Below are positions 36,789-46,560 of a stretch of DNA of 64,000 bases, one piece after another. The translations under genes were made by a program, and so were the position numbers. The notes below the pieces were generated by a model. That model was not told the DNA's origin. It did no database searches and saw nothing but the letters and a program-made list of their open reading frames with translations. Source of the DNA: Paracoccus sp. MC1862 (GTDB lineage Bacteria > Pseudomonadota > Alphaproteobacteria > Rhodobacterales > Rhodobacteraceae); NCBI RefSeq assembly GCF_016617715.1, contig NZ_CP067225.1:1860001-1924000 (forward strand), in the 5' to 3' direction. The stretch's first letter is position 1; each line of letters opens with the position of its first letter.

Positions 36789-36833
36789 TTTCTTCTTCGC
36801 CCAAATATCCCGGGGTCCGGGGCAGCGCCCCGG
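36789..36833. repeat. Copy of the dispersed AAATATCCC element followed by a GC-rich hairpin
   Basis: TTTCTTCTTCGCCCAAATATC at the psuK stop is directly followed by the hairpin CCGGGGC-AGC-GCCCCGG (36817-36833). Lies between psuK and psuG. Confidence 0.6.
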
Positions 36834-36860
36834 CTTCTTTCCAACCACAAGGAGCCGCCG

Positions 36861-37769
36861 ATGACCGACCTGCCGCTGAGCTTCACCCCCGAGGTCCGCG
36901 ACGCCCTGGACGCGGGCCGCCCCGTCGTGGCGCTGGAATCGACGATCATCACCCACGGGATGCCCTATTCGAAGAACCTGGAAATGGCCCGCGACGTGGA
37001 ACAGGCGATCCGCGAGGCCGGCGCCGTGCCCGCCACCATCGCCCTGATGGACGGACGCATCCATATCGGATTGAACGACGCGACGCTCGAATCGCTGGCG
37101 CAGGCGCAGGATGTGATGAAGGTCAGCCGCGCCGATCTGGCCGTCTGCCTGACCATGCGCCGCACCGGGGCGACCACGGTCGCCGCCACGATGATCTGCG
37201 CGGCGCTGGCGGGCATCCGAGTCTTCGCGACCGGCGGCATCGGCGGCGTCCACCGGGGTGTCGAGGACAGCATGGACATCTCGGCCGACCTTTATGAACT
37301 CGCGGCGACGCCGGTGACGGTGGTCTCGGCGGGGGCAAAGGCGATCCTCGACCTGCCGCGCACCTTCGAATATCTCGAAACGCTGGGCGTGCCGGTGATT
37401 GCCGTGGGACAGGACATGATCCCCGCCTTTTGGTCGCGCGATTCGGGCCTGCCCGCGCCTCTGCGGCTGGACGACCCCGCCCGGATCGCCGAGGCCGCGC
37501 GGATGCGCCGGGCACTCGGCCTGCCCGGCGGCCAACTCGTCGTGAACCCGATCCCGCCTGAACCCGAGATCCCCCGCGCCGAGATCATGCCGGTGGTCGA
37601 ACAGGCACTGGCGGACGCCACCGCCCAAGGGATCGCCGCCAAGGCCGTGACCCCCTTCCTGCTGGACCGCATCTTCGAACTGACCGAGGGCCGCTCGCTG
37701 ACTGCCAACATCGCGCTGGTGCTGGCGAACGCGCGCCTTGCGGCGAGGATCGCGGCGGCGGACGCCTGA
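36861..37769 (+). CDS. psuG: Pseudouridine-5'-phosphate glycosidase
   Basis: A 302-residue enzyme cleaving the C-C glycosidic bond of pseudouridine 5'-phosphate. The family sequence is clear: VALESTIITHGMPYSKNLEMARDVEQAIREAGAVPATIALMDGRIHIGL, the metal/phosphate region RTGATTVAATMICAALAGIRVFATGGIGGVHRG, and the C-terminal KAVTPFLLDRIFELTEGRSLTANIALVLANA with the catalytic Lys stretch. AAGGAG sits eight bases before the ATG. Confidence 0.96.
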   Translation: MTDLPLSFTPEVRDALDAGRPVVALESTIITHGMPYSKNLEMARDVEQAIREAGAVPATIALMDGRIHIGLNDATLESLAQAQDVMKVSRADLAVCLTMRRTGATTVAATMICAALAGIRVFATGGIGGVHRGVEDSMDISADLYELAATPVTVVSAGAKAILDLPRTFEYLETLGVPVIAVGQDMIPAFWSRDSGLPAPLRLDDPARIAEAARMRRALGLPGGQLVVNPIPPEPEIPRAEIMPVVEQALADATAQGIAAKAVTPFLLDRIFELTEGRSLTANIALVLANARLAARIAAADA

Positions 37770-37783
37770 ACCCGGCAGGAAAG

Positions 37784-37804
37784 TCTTTCGGCTGAAAATA
37801 TCCC
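37784..37804. repeat. Copy of the dispersed CTTTCGGC...AAATATCCC element
   Basis: TCTTTCGGCTGAAAATATCCC lies 15 bases after the psuG stop, one of six recognisable copies in the window. Confidence 0.65.
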
Positions 37805-37836
37805 TGGGCGACGAGCGCCTGAACTGGAGGCGGAAC

Positions 37837-37895
37837 GGAAAATGGCCATCATGGCTGTTTTCCTGCTGGATAGGCCCACTTGACCGTTTTCAGCG
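37837..37895. repeat. Dispersed palindromic repeat, copy 3
   Basis: Begins with GGAAAATGGCC-ATCA-TGGCTGTTTTCC (hairpin) and ends GTTTTCAGCG; it aligns over its whole length with copies at 19093 and (inverted) 20215. Between convergent psuG and the patatin gene. Confidence 0.75.
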
Positions 37896-37955
37896 AGTCA
37901 GGGGCGAAGCCCGGGCGGGGGTAGCCCCCCACGGCCGCGCCACCTGCACGGCACC

Positions 37956-39008
37956 TCAGCCGTAAAGCCGTGGCAGGTCCACCGAATCGCGCTCGCCGAT
38001 GTTCCGCGCATCACCGGCGAGGAACTTCTCGGCCGCGAGCCGCCCGGCCGCCTTCATCCGCGCCACCAGCCCCGCCCCCGGCAGCAGCTTGGTCCGGGCA
38101 CCCAGCGCGGTCATCAGGTCGTCGTCCGATAGCAGGTGGATCAGCGGCTCCTTCATGTTGCGGCCGGTCAGGCGGCCCTCGGCGGTCAGGCGCTTGACGA
38201 ACTGGATGGCCCGCAACTCGCGCAGCAGCGAGGAATTGAAGCTGACCTCGTTGATCCGGTCCTGGATCTCGACGGGAGTTCGGGGGATGCCCTCGCGCCG
38301 CATCGGGTTGATGGTGACGATGACGATGTCGCGCGGCAGATCTGTGCCGAACAGCGGGAACAGCGCCGGGTTGCCGGAATAGCCGCCGTCCCAATAAGCC
38401 TCGCGCCGGCCGGTCTTCGGGTCGTCGATCTCGACCGCGCGGAACAGCGTGGGCAGGCAGGCCGAGGCCATCACCGCATCCGGCGTCACCTCGTCGCCGG
38501 AAAAAACCCGGATATGACCGTCGCGCACGTTGGTCGCGGTGACGAACAGCGCCGGGCGGCGGTTCTCGCAGGGACCCAGCGGATGCGGCATCCCGGCGAT
38601 GATCCGGCCCAGCGGGTTGGAATAGAACGGCCCGCTGTCATAGGGGCTGAAAATGCGGGACATGTTCTCCATCCAGGCGGCCGGAGAGAACAGTTCCGCC
38701 CAGCGCTGGAAGGGCGAGGGCACATGGTCAAGGCAGGTCATCCAGCGCAGCAGCCGGTGGTCGCTGACGCGGCTGACCTCGGTCCAGACATGGTCGAGGT
38801 TCTGCCGCGCGGCCGCGCGGCCCTGTCGTCCCGGCGCCGAGGTCAGTCCTGCGGCCAAGGCCGCGCCGTTCAGCGCCCCGGCCGAGGTGCCGCTGATCCC
38901 GGCGACCTCGATCTCGTCGCCTTCCAGCAGGCGGTCAAGGACGCCCCAGGCAAAGGCGCCATGCGCGCCGCCGCCCTGCAGGGCAATGTTGATCTTCCTC
39001 GGCATCAT
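37956..39008 (-). CDS. Patatin-like phospholipase family protein
   Basis: A 350-residue cytoplasmic serine hydrolase. The oxyanion loop GGGAHGAFAWGVL lies at 12-24, the nucleophile elbow GTSAG at 40-44 (Ser42) and the catalytic Asp in YWDGGYSGNPALFPLF, giving the Ser-Asp dyad of patatin/RssA-type lipases. No signal peptide is present. It probably hydrolyses membrane lipids or stored acyl esters. The GGAG before the tandem ATGs supports the start; longer in-frame starts exist a few codons upstream. Confidence 0.88.
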   Translation of the reverse strand: MMPRKINIALQGGGAHGAFAWGVLDRLLEGDEIEVAGISGTSAGALNGAALAAGLTSAPGRQGRAAARQNLDHVWTEVSRVSDHRLLRWMTCLDHVPSPFQRWAELFSPAAWMENMSRIFSPYDSGPFYSNPLGRIIAGMPHPLGPCENRRPALFVTATNVRDGHIRVFSGDEVTPDAVMASACLPTLFRAVEIDDPKTGRREAYWDGGYSGNPALFPLFGTDLPRDIVIVTINPMRREGIPRTPVEIQDRINEVSFNSSLLRELRAIQFVKRLTAEGRLTGRNMKEPLIHLLSDDDLMTALGARTKLLPGAGLVARMKAAGRLAAEKFLAGDARNIGERDSVDLPRLYG

Positions 39009-39095
39009 TCGCTCCATCATGCTGCATTGCAGCATAGAGGCTCACCCGCCTTCCCGCCAATCCCCGCTCTCATCAGAGAGGAGCGCGTCCTGCCG

Positions 39096-39508
39096 ATGCC
39101 CTTCACCTATCGCCCTGCCACGGACGAGTTCCGGCGATATCTGGCGGATATGCGGGAAAGGACCCTGATTGAATCCGACAACATCCTCTATACCGGTACC
39201 GAAGCCGTGTTCCGCAGCTTCCGCGGCGGCCTGGCGCCCCGTGACGCGCTGCGGGTGGCCGACGAGTTGCCGGCGGTTCTGCGGGCGATCTTCGTGTGGC
39301 GCTGGGACATCGAGGCTCCACACCTGCCCTGGGCCGAGCGCGGGACGATCCGCGCCGTGATGCTGGCGCTGAGGGCGGATCACAATTTCTGCCGCCCTCG
39401 ATGCTGGAGCATGTTCTGGCAGGCGTCCGGGCGACCGTGCGGCAGCGGGACTTCGACAGGGTACTGACCGGAATCGGACCCGAGGCGGTGGCCTTCTGGA
39501 CTCCCTAG
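39096..39508 (+). pseudogene. DUF2267 domain gene with an apparent one-base deletion
   Basis: The first ~99 codons (MPFTYRPATDEFRRYLADMRERTLIESDNILYTG onward through VADELPAVLRAIFVWRWDIEAPHLPW and ALRADHNF) match a DUF2267 protein. At about 39390-39394 the reading frame changes: the expected continuation LPPSMLEHVLAGVRATVRQRDFDRVLTGIGPEAVAFW is intact but lies in the next frame, and one extra base at AATTTC-TGCCG would restore a 138-residue protein. Either a real recent frameshift or a sequence error. AGAGGAG precedes the start by about 12 bases. Its stop shares the palindrome CTAG with the convergent prfB stop. Function of DUF2267 is unknown. Confidence 0.75.
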
Positions 39509-40632
39509 TCCTCGGCGTTCGCCTCGGCCCGGCTTTTGCCGGACAGGTCCTGCGCCAGCGTGGCGGCCATGAAGCCGTCCAGGTCGCCGTCCAGAACCCC
39601 CTGCGTGTCCGAGGTCTCATGGCCGGTCCGCAGATCCTTCACCATCTGGTAGGGCTGCAGGACGTAGCTGCGGATCTGGTTGCCCCAGCCCGCGTCGCCC
39701 TTGTTCTCATGCGCGGCGTTGATGGCGGCGTTGCGCTTGTCGAGTTCCAGTTGATACAGCCGCGCGCGCAGGGCGTTCATCGCTGCATCGCGGTTCTGGT
39801 GCTGCGACTTCATGCTGCTGGTCACGACGATGTTCGTCGGCAGGTGGGTGATCCGCACGGCCGAGTCGGTGGTGTTGACGTGCTGCCCCCCCGCGCCAGA
39901 CGACCGGTAGGTGTCGATCCTGATCTCGTTGTCGGGGATCACGATCTCGATGTTGTCGTCCACCACCGGATAGACCCAGACCGAGGAAAAGGACGTGTGC
40001 CGCCGGGCTGCCGAGTCGTAAGGGCTGATGCGAACCAGGCGATGCACGCCCGACTCCGACTTCAGCCAGCCATAGGCGTTCGGCCCGCTGATCTTGTAGG
40101 AGGCCGAGCGGATGCCCGCCTCTTCGCCGGGCGTTTCGGACTGAAGCTCGACCTTGTAGCCCTTTCTCTCGGCCCAGCGGGTATACATCCGCGCCAGCAT
40201 GGACGCCCAGTCGCAGCTTTCCGTGCCGCCCGCGCCGGCGTTGATCTCAAGGAAGGTGTCGTTGCCGTCGGCCTCGCCGTCCAGCAGCGCCTCAAGTTCC
40301 TTCTGCGCGGCCAGGTCGGCCAGCGACTTCAGGGTAGCCTCGGCCTCGGCCACGATCTCGGCATCGCCCTCGGCCTCGCCCAGTTCGATCAGCTCGACGC
40401 TGTCCTTCAGGTCCTGGTCGATGCGGCGATAGGTCTCCACCTTGTCCGACAGCACCTGCCGGTCTCGCATCAGCTTCTGCGCGCGGGCCGGGTCGGACCA
40501 GAGGTCGCCATCCTCGATCATCGCGTTCATCTCTTCCAGGCGATGCGGGGCGGTGTCCCAGTCCATGCGCTGCGCCAGCAGGCCCAGCGACTTGCGGATG
40601 GCATCGACAGAGGATTGGGTTTCGGCGCGCAT
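39505..40632 (-). CDS. prfB: Peptide chain release factor 2
   Basis: Recognises UGA and UAA and triggers peptide release. The 375-residue protein has the N-terminal helical domain, the codon-recognition domain around [22 protein letters not shown], and the universal catalytic GGQ in [22 protein letters not shown]. The start [26 protein letters not shown] is typical. There is no in-frame UGA in the first 30 codons, so the autoregulatory frameshift of Escherichia coli prfB is absent. Convergent with the DUF2267 gene, 79 bases after mrcA on the same strand. Confidence 0.96.
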   Translation of the reverse strand: MRAETQSSVDAIRKSLGLLAQRMDWDTAPHRLEEMNAMIEDGDLWSDPARAQKLMRDRQVLSDKVETYRRIDQDLKDSVELIELGEAEGDAEIVAEAEATLKSLADLAAQKELEALLDGEADGNDTFLEINAGAGGTESCDWASMLARMYTRWAERKGYKVELQSETPGEEAGIRSASYKISGPNAYGWLKSESGVHRLVRISPYDSAARRHTSFSSVWVYPVVDDNIEIVIPDNEIRIDTYRSSGAGGQHVNTTDSAVRITHLPTNIVVTSSMKSQHQNRDAAMNALRARLYQLELDKRNAAINAAHENKGDAGWGNQIRSYVLQPYQMVKDLRTGHETSDTQGVLDGDLDGFMAATLAQDLSGKSRAEANAED

Positions 40633-40711
40633 GGGCGATCCCTGAGGTCGGACGGTGAACGGATGGGGGTGGCTGATAGCGCGGCAGGCCGCCCGGCACA
40701 AGCAAGGGCGG

Positions 40712-43201
40712 TCAGTAAAGCCCGCCCGCGCTCATGCTGTTGAAATCGGCCTTCTTCGGGATGACCTTGCGCTGCCCGGTCGAGGTGGTCACGGCCTTCT
40801 CGGTCCGCTCGGTCACGTCGCTGCTCTGCTTGGCGAAGCCGCCGTCCAGGACACGGGCCACGGCAGTGGTGCCCTCGCGGAAATATTCCGAGATCGTGAA
40901 CTTGCCATAGGAGACATCCGCGAAATAACCACCCGGCGGCACCTTGAACGCGGTCCCGCCGTATTCCTTGACCGCCTGCCGCATGAAGGCGTTGAACACC
41001 GGAACGCACATGGTCCCGCCGTAAGCGTTCGAGCCCATGCTGCGCGGCTCGTCAAAGCCCAGGTAGCAGCCCGCGACGATGTTCGAGCTGAAGCCGACGA
41101 ACCACACGTCCTTGGCGTCGTTGGTGGTCCCGGTCTTGCCCGCGACCGGCACGTCCAGCTTGACGCCCTTGCCCGAGCCGCGCTTGACCACGCCTTCCAT
41201 CATCGAGGTCAACTGATAGGCGGTGATCGCGTCCATCACCCGCTCGCGGTCCGATTGGATCATCGGCGCCTGACCGGGCGGCAGAGCGCCCTGTTCGCAG
41301 GTGGCGCAGACGCGCCTGTCGTGGCGATAAACGGTGCGGCCGCGGCGGTCCTGCACCCGGTCCACCAGCGTGGGTTCGACCCGCTCGCCGCCGTTGGCGA
41401 ACATGGCATAGGCCGCGACCATCTTGAAAAGCGTGGTTTCCTGCGCGCCCAGACTGTTGGCGAGGAAAGGTGAAAGCTTGTCATAGACGCCGAAGCGTTC
41501 GGCGTATTTCGCCACCGTGTCCATGCCGATGTCGCGGGCGATGCGGATCGTCATCAGGTTGCGCGACTGCTCGATCCCCGTCCGCAGGGGCGTCGGACCA
41601 TAGTAGCTGCCGCCCGCGTTCTTCGGCGTCCACAATCCCTGCGGCGTGTTCACGGTGATCGGCTCGTCCTCGACGATGGTCGCCGGGGTGAAGCCGCGGT
41701 CCAGCGCCGCCGCATAGACGAAGGGCTTAAAGGCCGAGCCTGGCTGCCGCATCGCCTGCGTCGCCCGGTTGAAGACCGAGGACTGGTAGCTGAAGCCGCC
41801 CTGCATGGCGATCACCCGGCCGGTGTTCACGTCCATCGCCATGAAGCCGCCCTGCAGCGTCGGGACCTGCCGCAGGGTCCAGCGGATGAAGGCCCCGGTA
41901 TCGTCGTCCGTCATCTGCCGGACCAGCACAACATCGCCCACCGACAGCAGGTCGGATGCCACCCTGGCCTGCGGCGCCCGTTCGCGCCCCGGCATCAGCT
42001 TGCGCGCCCATTGCACGTCGCGGGCGGGGATGACCTGGGGCTCGTCCTCCTGCGCGACGCCCTCGATGCCAATGATAGCGTCGGCGTCGGTGAGGTCCAG
42101 CACCACGGCCGGGTGCCAGCCCTGAATGTCGCGCGGGACTTTGATCTTGGCCAGTGCCGCCCGCCAGCGGTCCTCGGAACCCAGTTCCTCGGGCCCGATC
42201 ACCTGCCCCGTGCCGCGCCAGACGCCGAGGTTGCGGTCATAGCGTTCCAGCGCGTCCTGCAGCGACTTGGCGGCCACCTGCTGCAGGTCGGGGTCCATGG
42301 TCGCGCGGATCTGCAAGCCGCCGGTGAAGAATTCGTCCTCGCCGAACTGCTGGGACAGTTGGCGGCGGATCTCGTCGGTGAAGTAGTCGCGCGGCGGCAG
42401 GCTGTTGCGGAAGGCCGGGAAATCGCCGTTCTGCACCGATTTCAGCGGCAGCGCGGATTCGGCCCGATAGGCGGCTTCGGTCAGGTAGCCGTTCTGCCAC
42501 ATCTCGCGCAGGACATAGTTGCGCCGCTCGGTGATGCGGTCCTTGTCGCGCACGACCGACCGAGAGGGCGCCTGCGGCATGGCGGCCAGCATCGCCGCCT
42601 CGTGCGGGGCAAGCTGGCTCAGGGACTTGTTGAAATAGGTCTGGGCGGCGGCGGCGACTCCGGCGCTGTTCTGGCCCAGGAAGATCTCGTTGAGATAAAG
42701 CTCGAGGATCTGGTCCTTGCTCAGCGTGCTTTCCAGCCGGGTGGCGAGGATCAGTTCCTTGACCTTGCGTTCGACGCTGCGCGAGGAATCGAGCAGGAAG
42801 TTCTTCATCACCTGCTGGGTGATGGTCGAGGCGCCGCGCACGCTGCCCCCCCGCGTCTGCACGGCCTGCACCGCCGCGCCGGCCATGCCGCGCGGGTCAT
42901 AGCCGCGGTGCTTGTAGAAGTTCTTGTCCTCGGCCGAGATGAAGGCCTGCTTGACCGGATCGGGTATCTCCTCGACCGGGACGAAGATGCGGCGTTCTTC
43001 GGCGAATTCGTCGATCAGGCGGCCTTCGCCGGAATAGATGCGGCTGATGGTCTTGGGGGCGTAGCTTGCCAGCGCCTCATGGCTCGGCAAATCGCGGGAA
43101 TAGATCCAGAAGATGCCCCCCACCACGAGGGCAAGGAAGACGCTGGCGGTCACGAACCACGAAAAGATCGCGCCGAAGAAGTTCAGGACGAAACGGATCA
43201 C
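40712..43201 (-). CDS. mrcA: Penicillin-binding protein 1A (bifunctional transglycosylase/transpeptidase)
   Basis: An 829-residue class A PBP. One N-terminal membrane helix (about 8-30) precedes the GT51 transglycosylase with [28 protein letters not shown] (catalytic Glu) and [22 protein letters not shown]1A-type OB insertion is followed by the transpeptidase with [16 protein letters not shown] (SxxK), [10 protein letters not shown] (SxN) and [15 protein letters not shown] (KTG). It polymerises and cross-links peptidoglycan in the periplasm. Preceded (upstream) by the amidase and aminotransferase genes on the same strand with a 73-base gap, so one cell wall transcription unit is plausible. 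Confidence 0.96.
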   Translation of the reverse strand: MIRFVLNFFGAIFSWFVTASVFLALVVGGIFWIYSRDLPSHEALASYAPKTISRIYSGEGRLIDEFAEERRIFVPVEEIPDPVKQAFISAEDKNFYKHRGYDPRGMAGAAVQAVQTRGGSVRGASTITQQVMKNFLLDSSRSVERKVKELILATRLESTLSKDQILELYLNEIFLGQNSAGVAAAAQTYFNKSLSQLAPHEAAMLAAMPQAPSRSVVRDKDRITERRNYVLREMWQNGYLTEAAYRAESALPLKSVQNGDFPAFRNSLPPRDYFTDEIRRQLSQQFGEDEFFTGGLQIRATMDPDLQQVAAKSLQDALERYDRNLGVWRGTGQVIGPEELGSEDRWRAALAKIKVPRDIQGWHPAVVLDLTDADAIIGIEGVAQEDEPQVIPARDVQWARKLMPGRERAPQARVASDLLSVGDVVLVRQMTDDDTGAFIRWTLRQVPTLQGGFMAMDVNTGRVIAMQGGFSYQSSVFNRATQAMRQPGSAFKPFVYAAALDRGFTPATIVEDEPITVNTPQGLWTPKNAGGSYYGPTPLRTGIEQSRNLMTIRIARDIGMDTVAKYAERFGVYDKLSPFLANSLGAQETTLFKMVAAYAMFANGGERVEPTLVDRVQDRRGRTVYRHDRRVCATCEQGALPPGQAPMIQSDRERVMDAITAYQLTSMMEGVVKRGSGKGVKLDVPVAGKTGTTNDAKDVWFVGFSSNIVAGCYLGFDEPRSMGSNAYGGTMCVPVFNAFMRQAVKEYGGTAFKVPPGGYFADVSYGKFTISEYFREGTTAVARVLDGGFAKQSSDVTERTEKAVTTSTGQRKVIPKKADFNSMSAGGLY

Positions 43202-43274
43202 TGATGCCCCATGCGGCTTTCGAGCGAGGGGTTTCTATAACGCCATGCCCCTTTCGGGTCAAAGCAAGCTTGCG

Positions 43275-44480
43275 TCAGGGCGACGCCGCCGCGGCAGGTC
43301 CCTGCCCGTCCTGATCGGCATCCCAGGCAAGGATGCCGTCGGTCATTGCCTCGGCCACCCGCTGCCGCCAGGCCGGGTCGAACAGGTTGGCGCGGTCTTG
43401 CGGATGGGTCAGGAAGCCTAGTTCGACCAGCAGGGATGGGATGTCGGGCGATTTCAGCACCGAAAAGGCTGCGCCCCGGATGGGGACGCGGTGCATGACC
43501 ATCCCGGCCTCGTTCATCTTCGCCACGAGGTGACGCGCCGCGTCCACGCTGCGCGGCTGGGTGTCGAGCCGGGCGAGATCCATCAGCGCCCGGCTCACGT
43601 CCTCGTCGGTGTCCGACAGGTCCAGCCCGGCGAGAATGTCGCTGCGGTCGTGCATCAGCGCAAGCTGGCGCGCGGCGCGGTCGTTCGACTGCCCGTCCCA
43701 GGCGTAGATGCTGGCGCCCGCCGCTTCGCCCGCCGGCAGGGCGTCGGCATGCAGCGAGATGAACAGATCCGCCCCCTTGGCCCGCGCGACCGTGGTGCGG
43801 CGTTCCAGCGGGATGAATCGGTCGTCCTCGCGCGTCAGCACGACCTCGATGCCGCGACCGCGCAGGGTGGCGGCGAATTCCTGCGCGAAGCCCAGCATGA
43901 CCGCCGCTTCGGAAATCGCCCCCACCTGCGCGCCGGGGTCGATGCCGCCATGGCCCGGGTCCAGCACCACCCGCAGCCGCTCGTCCGTCAGCGCGTTCCG
44001 GTCCGCGCCCGTGTCCGCAGGCTGCGGCAATCCCCGCAGCACGGTCAGCGCATCGGGGCGGGGCTGGAAGGCGTCGGGCGCGACGGGAAGAAGCCGCAGG
44101 GCAAGGCTCGGGGCGGGCACGGCCCGCATCTGCGCCGAGTCGAGCTTCATCGGCCCCGGCAGAGTCAGGATCGCCCGCGCCCCCCCCTGCGGCGCAGGAC
44201 CCCAGCGCAAGGCCAGCGGGTCGGCGGAAGGCTGCCCCTCGGGCGGGGCGGCGCCTTGCAGGTCGATGACCAGCCGGGGCGGGGTGTCGACAAGCGCGAT
44301 GCGGTGCGGCACGGCGCGATCAAGCCCGATGGTCAGCATGATGGGCCTGGGCCTGCCCCGGTCGCGCCCCTCCATCCCCAGCACCGTGCGGGACAGATCG
44401 ACCGCCGCCAGGGTTTCGGCTGCGACCGGCGCCGCAAGCGCCAGCAGCGCCGCCACGGCGATCAGCCGCGCAAGGCGCAT
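43275..44480 (-). CDS. amiC: N-acetylmuramoyl-L-alanine amidase (AmiC type, AMIN domain)
   Basis: Cleaves the bond between MurNAc and the stem peptide to separate daughter cells. The 401-residue protein has a signal peptide (MRLARLIAVAALLALAAPVAA), an AMIN domain at about 25-150 that targets the septum, and a zinc amidase domain with VVLDPGHGGIDPGAQVG (Zn His), FISLHADALP and VPSLLVELGFLTHPQDR (catalytic Glu). The gene symbol is by family; AmiA/B/C cannot be separated on sequence alone, but AMIN favours AmiB/C. It lies two bases after the aminotransferase gene. Confidence 0.92.
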   Translation of the reverse strand: MRLARLIAVAALLALAAPVAAETLAAVDLSRTVLGMEGRDRGRPRPIMLTIGLDRAVPHRIALVDTPPRLVIDLQGAAPPEGQPSADPLALRWGPAPQGGARAILTLPGPMKLDSAQMRAVPAPSLALRLLPVAPDAFQPRPDALTVLRGLPQPADTGADRNALTDERLRVVLDPGHGGIDPGAQVGAISEAAVMLGFAQEFAATLRGRGIEVVLTREDDRFIPLERRTTVARAKGADLFISLHADALPAGEAAGASIYAWDGQSNDRAARQLALMHDRSDILAGLDLSDTDEDVSRALMDLARLDTQPRSVDAARHLVAKMNEAGMVMHRVPIRGAAFSVLKSPDIPSLLVELGFLTHPQDRANLFDPAWRQRVAEAMTDGILAWDADQDGQGPAAAASP

Positions 44481-44482
44481 CC

Positions 44483-45625
44483 TTAGCGCCCGGCCATGTA
44501 GCGGGCCAGCCGGTCCAGCCCCTCGGCGATGTCCGCGGTGGACCGCGCATAGGAAAAGCGCAGCGTTTTCGCCCCGCGCACCGGGTCGAAGTCGATGCCG
44601 GGCGTTACCGCCACGCCGGCCTTGTCCAGAATGTCCGCCGCCAGCGCCGCGCTGTCATGGGTCAGGGCCGAGACATCGGCATAGACGTAGAAGGCCCCGT
44701 CCGGCGGAGCGATCTTGTTGAAGCCAATGGCAGGCAAGCGGTCCAGCATCATCCGCCGGTTCTCGGCATAGACGGCAAGGTTCGCCTGCGCCTCGGCCTC
44801 GGCGTCCGGGCTCAGGGCGGCCAGCGCCGCCACCTGGCTGGCGTGGGGGGCGCAGATGAACATGTTGGCGGCCAGCCGGTCCATCGTGCGGACCATGTCG
44901 GGCGGCACCACCAGCCAGCCCACGCGCCAGCCGGTCATGCTGAAATACTTCGAGAAGCTGTTGATGACGACGACCTCATCCGTCAGTTCCAGCGCGCTGA
45001 CCGCCCGCTGGCCGTAGTCGAGGCCGTGGTAGATCTCGTCCGAGATCAGCGCGGCCCCGATCCCGTGGGTGCGCTCGACCAGCGCCGCCAGCGCCTGCCG
45101 GTCCAGCATGGTGCCCGAGGGGTTGCCGGGCGAGGCGATCATCACGCCCTGCACGCCTTTGGGGATGTCCTCGGGCACGGGCTGGTAGCGGTTCTCGAAG
45201 CGGGTCTGCATCCCCACGGGTTCCACCGACATGGCGCGCAGGATCTGGCGATAGCTGGGATAGCCGGGTTCCCCCACCGCTACCCGATCGCCCGCGTCGA
45301 ACAGCGCTGCGAAAGCCAGAAGGAAGGCCCCCGATGAACCCGGCGTCACCACCACGCGGGCCGGGTCCAGATCGACGCCATACCAGCGCTGGTAAAGCCC
45401 GGCGATCCCTTCCCGCAGCGCGGGCAGGCCCAGCGCGACGGTATAGCCCAGCGGTTCCGCCAGTTCCCGTCCCAGCGCCTTCAGTGCAGGGCCGGGTGCA
45501 GGTGTCGAGGGCTGGCCGACCTCCATGTGGATGATGTGGCGCCCCACGGCTTCGGCGCGGCGGGCCGCTTCCATGACATCCATGACGATGAAGGGATCGA
45601 CCTGACCCCGCCGCGACTGCCGCAT
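44483..45625 (-). CDS. PLP-dependent aminotransferase class I/II
   Basis: A 380-residue fold-type I aminotransferase. The Schiff-base lysine is in VVINSFSKYFSMTGWRVGWLV; other marks are HMEVGQPSTPAPGPAL, SPGNPSGTMLDRQALAALV, EIYHGLDYG and the C-terminal Arg region LRFSYARSTADIAEG. Substrate is probably an amino acid (aspartate-type or branched/aromatic) but cannot be fixed. The start is MRQSRRGQVDPFIVMDVM; a longer frame upstream is non-homologous. The following amidase gene starts two bases after its stop. Confidence 0.9.
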   Translation of the reverse strand: MRQSRRGQVDPFIVMDVMEAARRAEAVGRHIIHMEVGQPSTPAPGPALKALGRELAEPLGYTVALGLPALREGIAGLYQRWYGVDLDPARVVVTPGSSGAFLLAFAALFDAGDRVAVGEPGYPSYRQILRAMSVEPVGMQTRFENRYQPVPEDIPKGVQGVMIASPGNPSGTMLDRQALAALVERTHGIGAALISDEIYHGLDYGQRAVSALELTDEVVVINSFSKYFSMTGWRVGWLVVPPDMVRTMDRLAANMFICAPHASQVAALAALSPDAEAEAQANLAVYAENRRMMLDRLPAIGFNKIAPPDGAFYVYADVSALTHDSAALAADILDKAGVAVTPGIDFDPVRGAKTLRFSYARSTADIAEGLDRLARYMAGR

Positions 45626-45762
45626 CCGCCTGCCCTTTTCCGTTTGGCCGCCCTTTTCGCCCCCCGCCCCCCTGCTGGTCAAGCGGCGGTGATCCGCACG
45701 GGGGTGGACAGCATCCCCGCCTCTGGCGCAATGTCCGCGCGAGTTCCGGTAAAGGACCGACG

Positions 45763-46512
45763 ATGAAAACCCTGATGACTGCCGCGCTGATGACAGCGGC
45801 CCTTGCCGCCCCCGCCGCCGCCTTCGACCCCGCCGCCATGTCCGATTCCGAGCGCGCGGCCTTTGGCGAGGCGGTGCGCGACTACATCATGCAGAACCCC
45901 ACCGTTCTGGTCGAGGCCCTGAACGCGATGGAGGCGCGGCGACTGGCCGATGAGGCCGAGAGCGACAAGCTGCTGGTCCAGACCTACAGCGCCGAGATCT
46001 TCGAGGACGGGCATTCCTGGATCGGCGGCAACCCCGCGGGCGACCTGACCATCGTCGAGTTCATCGACTACCGCTGCGGCTATTGCCGCCGCGTCGCCCC
46101 CGAGGTGGACGAGGTCGTGGCCAAGGACGGCAACATCAGGCTGATCCTCAAGGAATTCCCGATCCTCGGCGAAGAAAGCGACCTCGCCTCGCGCTACGCG
46201 ATCGCGGTCAAGCAGCTGGAAGGCGGGGAGGCCTACAAGGCCGTCCACGACAGGCTTTACACGATGCGGGGGGCGGTGACGGCCGAGTCGCTCACAGAGA
46301 TCTCGGAGGATCTCGGCTTCGACGCGCAGGCGGTGGCTGCGCGGATGAGCAGCGAGGAGGTCACGGCCGAGATCGCCAGCAACCGCCAGCTTGCCGAGAA
46401 GATGCAGATCATGGGCACGCCCACCTTCGTGATCGGGCCGGAGTTGTTGCGCGGCATCCCTTCGACCGGGCTGGCGGCGGCAGTCGAGCAGGTCCGGGCG
46501 GCGGAGGGTTAG
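45763..46512 (+). CDS. DsbA-family periplasmic thiol-disulfide protein
   Basis: A 249-residue exported protein: signal peptide (MTAALMTAALAAPAAA), a helical N-terminal extension (about 21-75, typical of Com1/ScsC-like DsbA proteins), and a thioredoxin fold with the active site CGYC (105-108) in VEFIDYRCGYCRRVAPEV and the cis-Pro in MGTPTFVIG. It may oxidise or isomerise cysteines in exported proteins; the N-terminal extension suggests an oligomeric isomerase-like role. A partner DsbB or DsbD is not encoded nearby. Confidence 0.88.
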   Translation: MKTLMTAALMTAALAAPAAAFDPAAMSDSERAAFGEAVRDYIMQNPTVLVEALNAMEARRLADEAESDKLLVQTYSAEIFEDGHSWIGGNPAGDLTIVEFIDYRCGYCRRVAPEVDEVVAKDGNIRLILKEFPILGEESDLASRYAIAVKQLEGGEAYKAVHDRLYTMRGAVTAESLTEISEDLGFDAQAVAARMSSEEVTAEIASNRQLAEKMQIMGTPTFVIGPELLRGIPSTGLAAAVEQVRAAEG

Positions 46513-46560
46513 GGCTTTTCCTTTGCTCTCTCGCTTGTCCGGTCTTCACGGTTGAAGACA

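Noticed and set aside
40512..40632. Programmed frameshift in prfB
   Set aside because: The reading frame is continuous with no internal UGA in the first codons, unlike the Escherichia coli gene.
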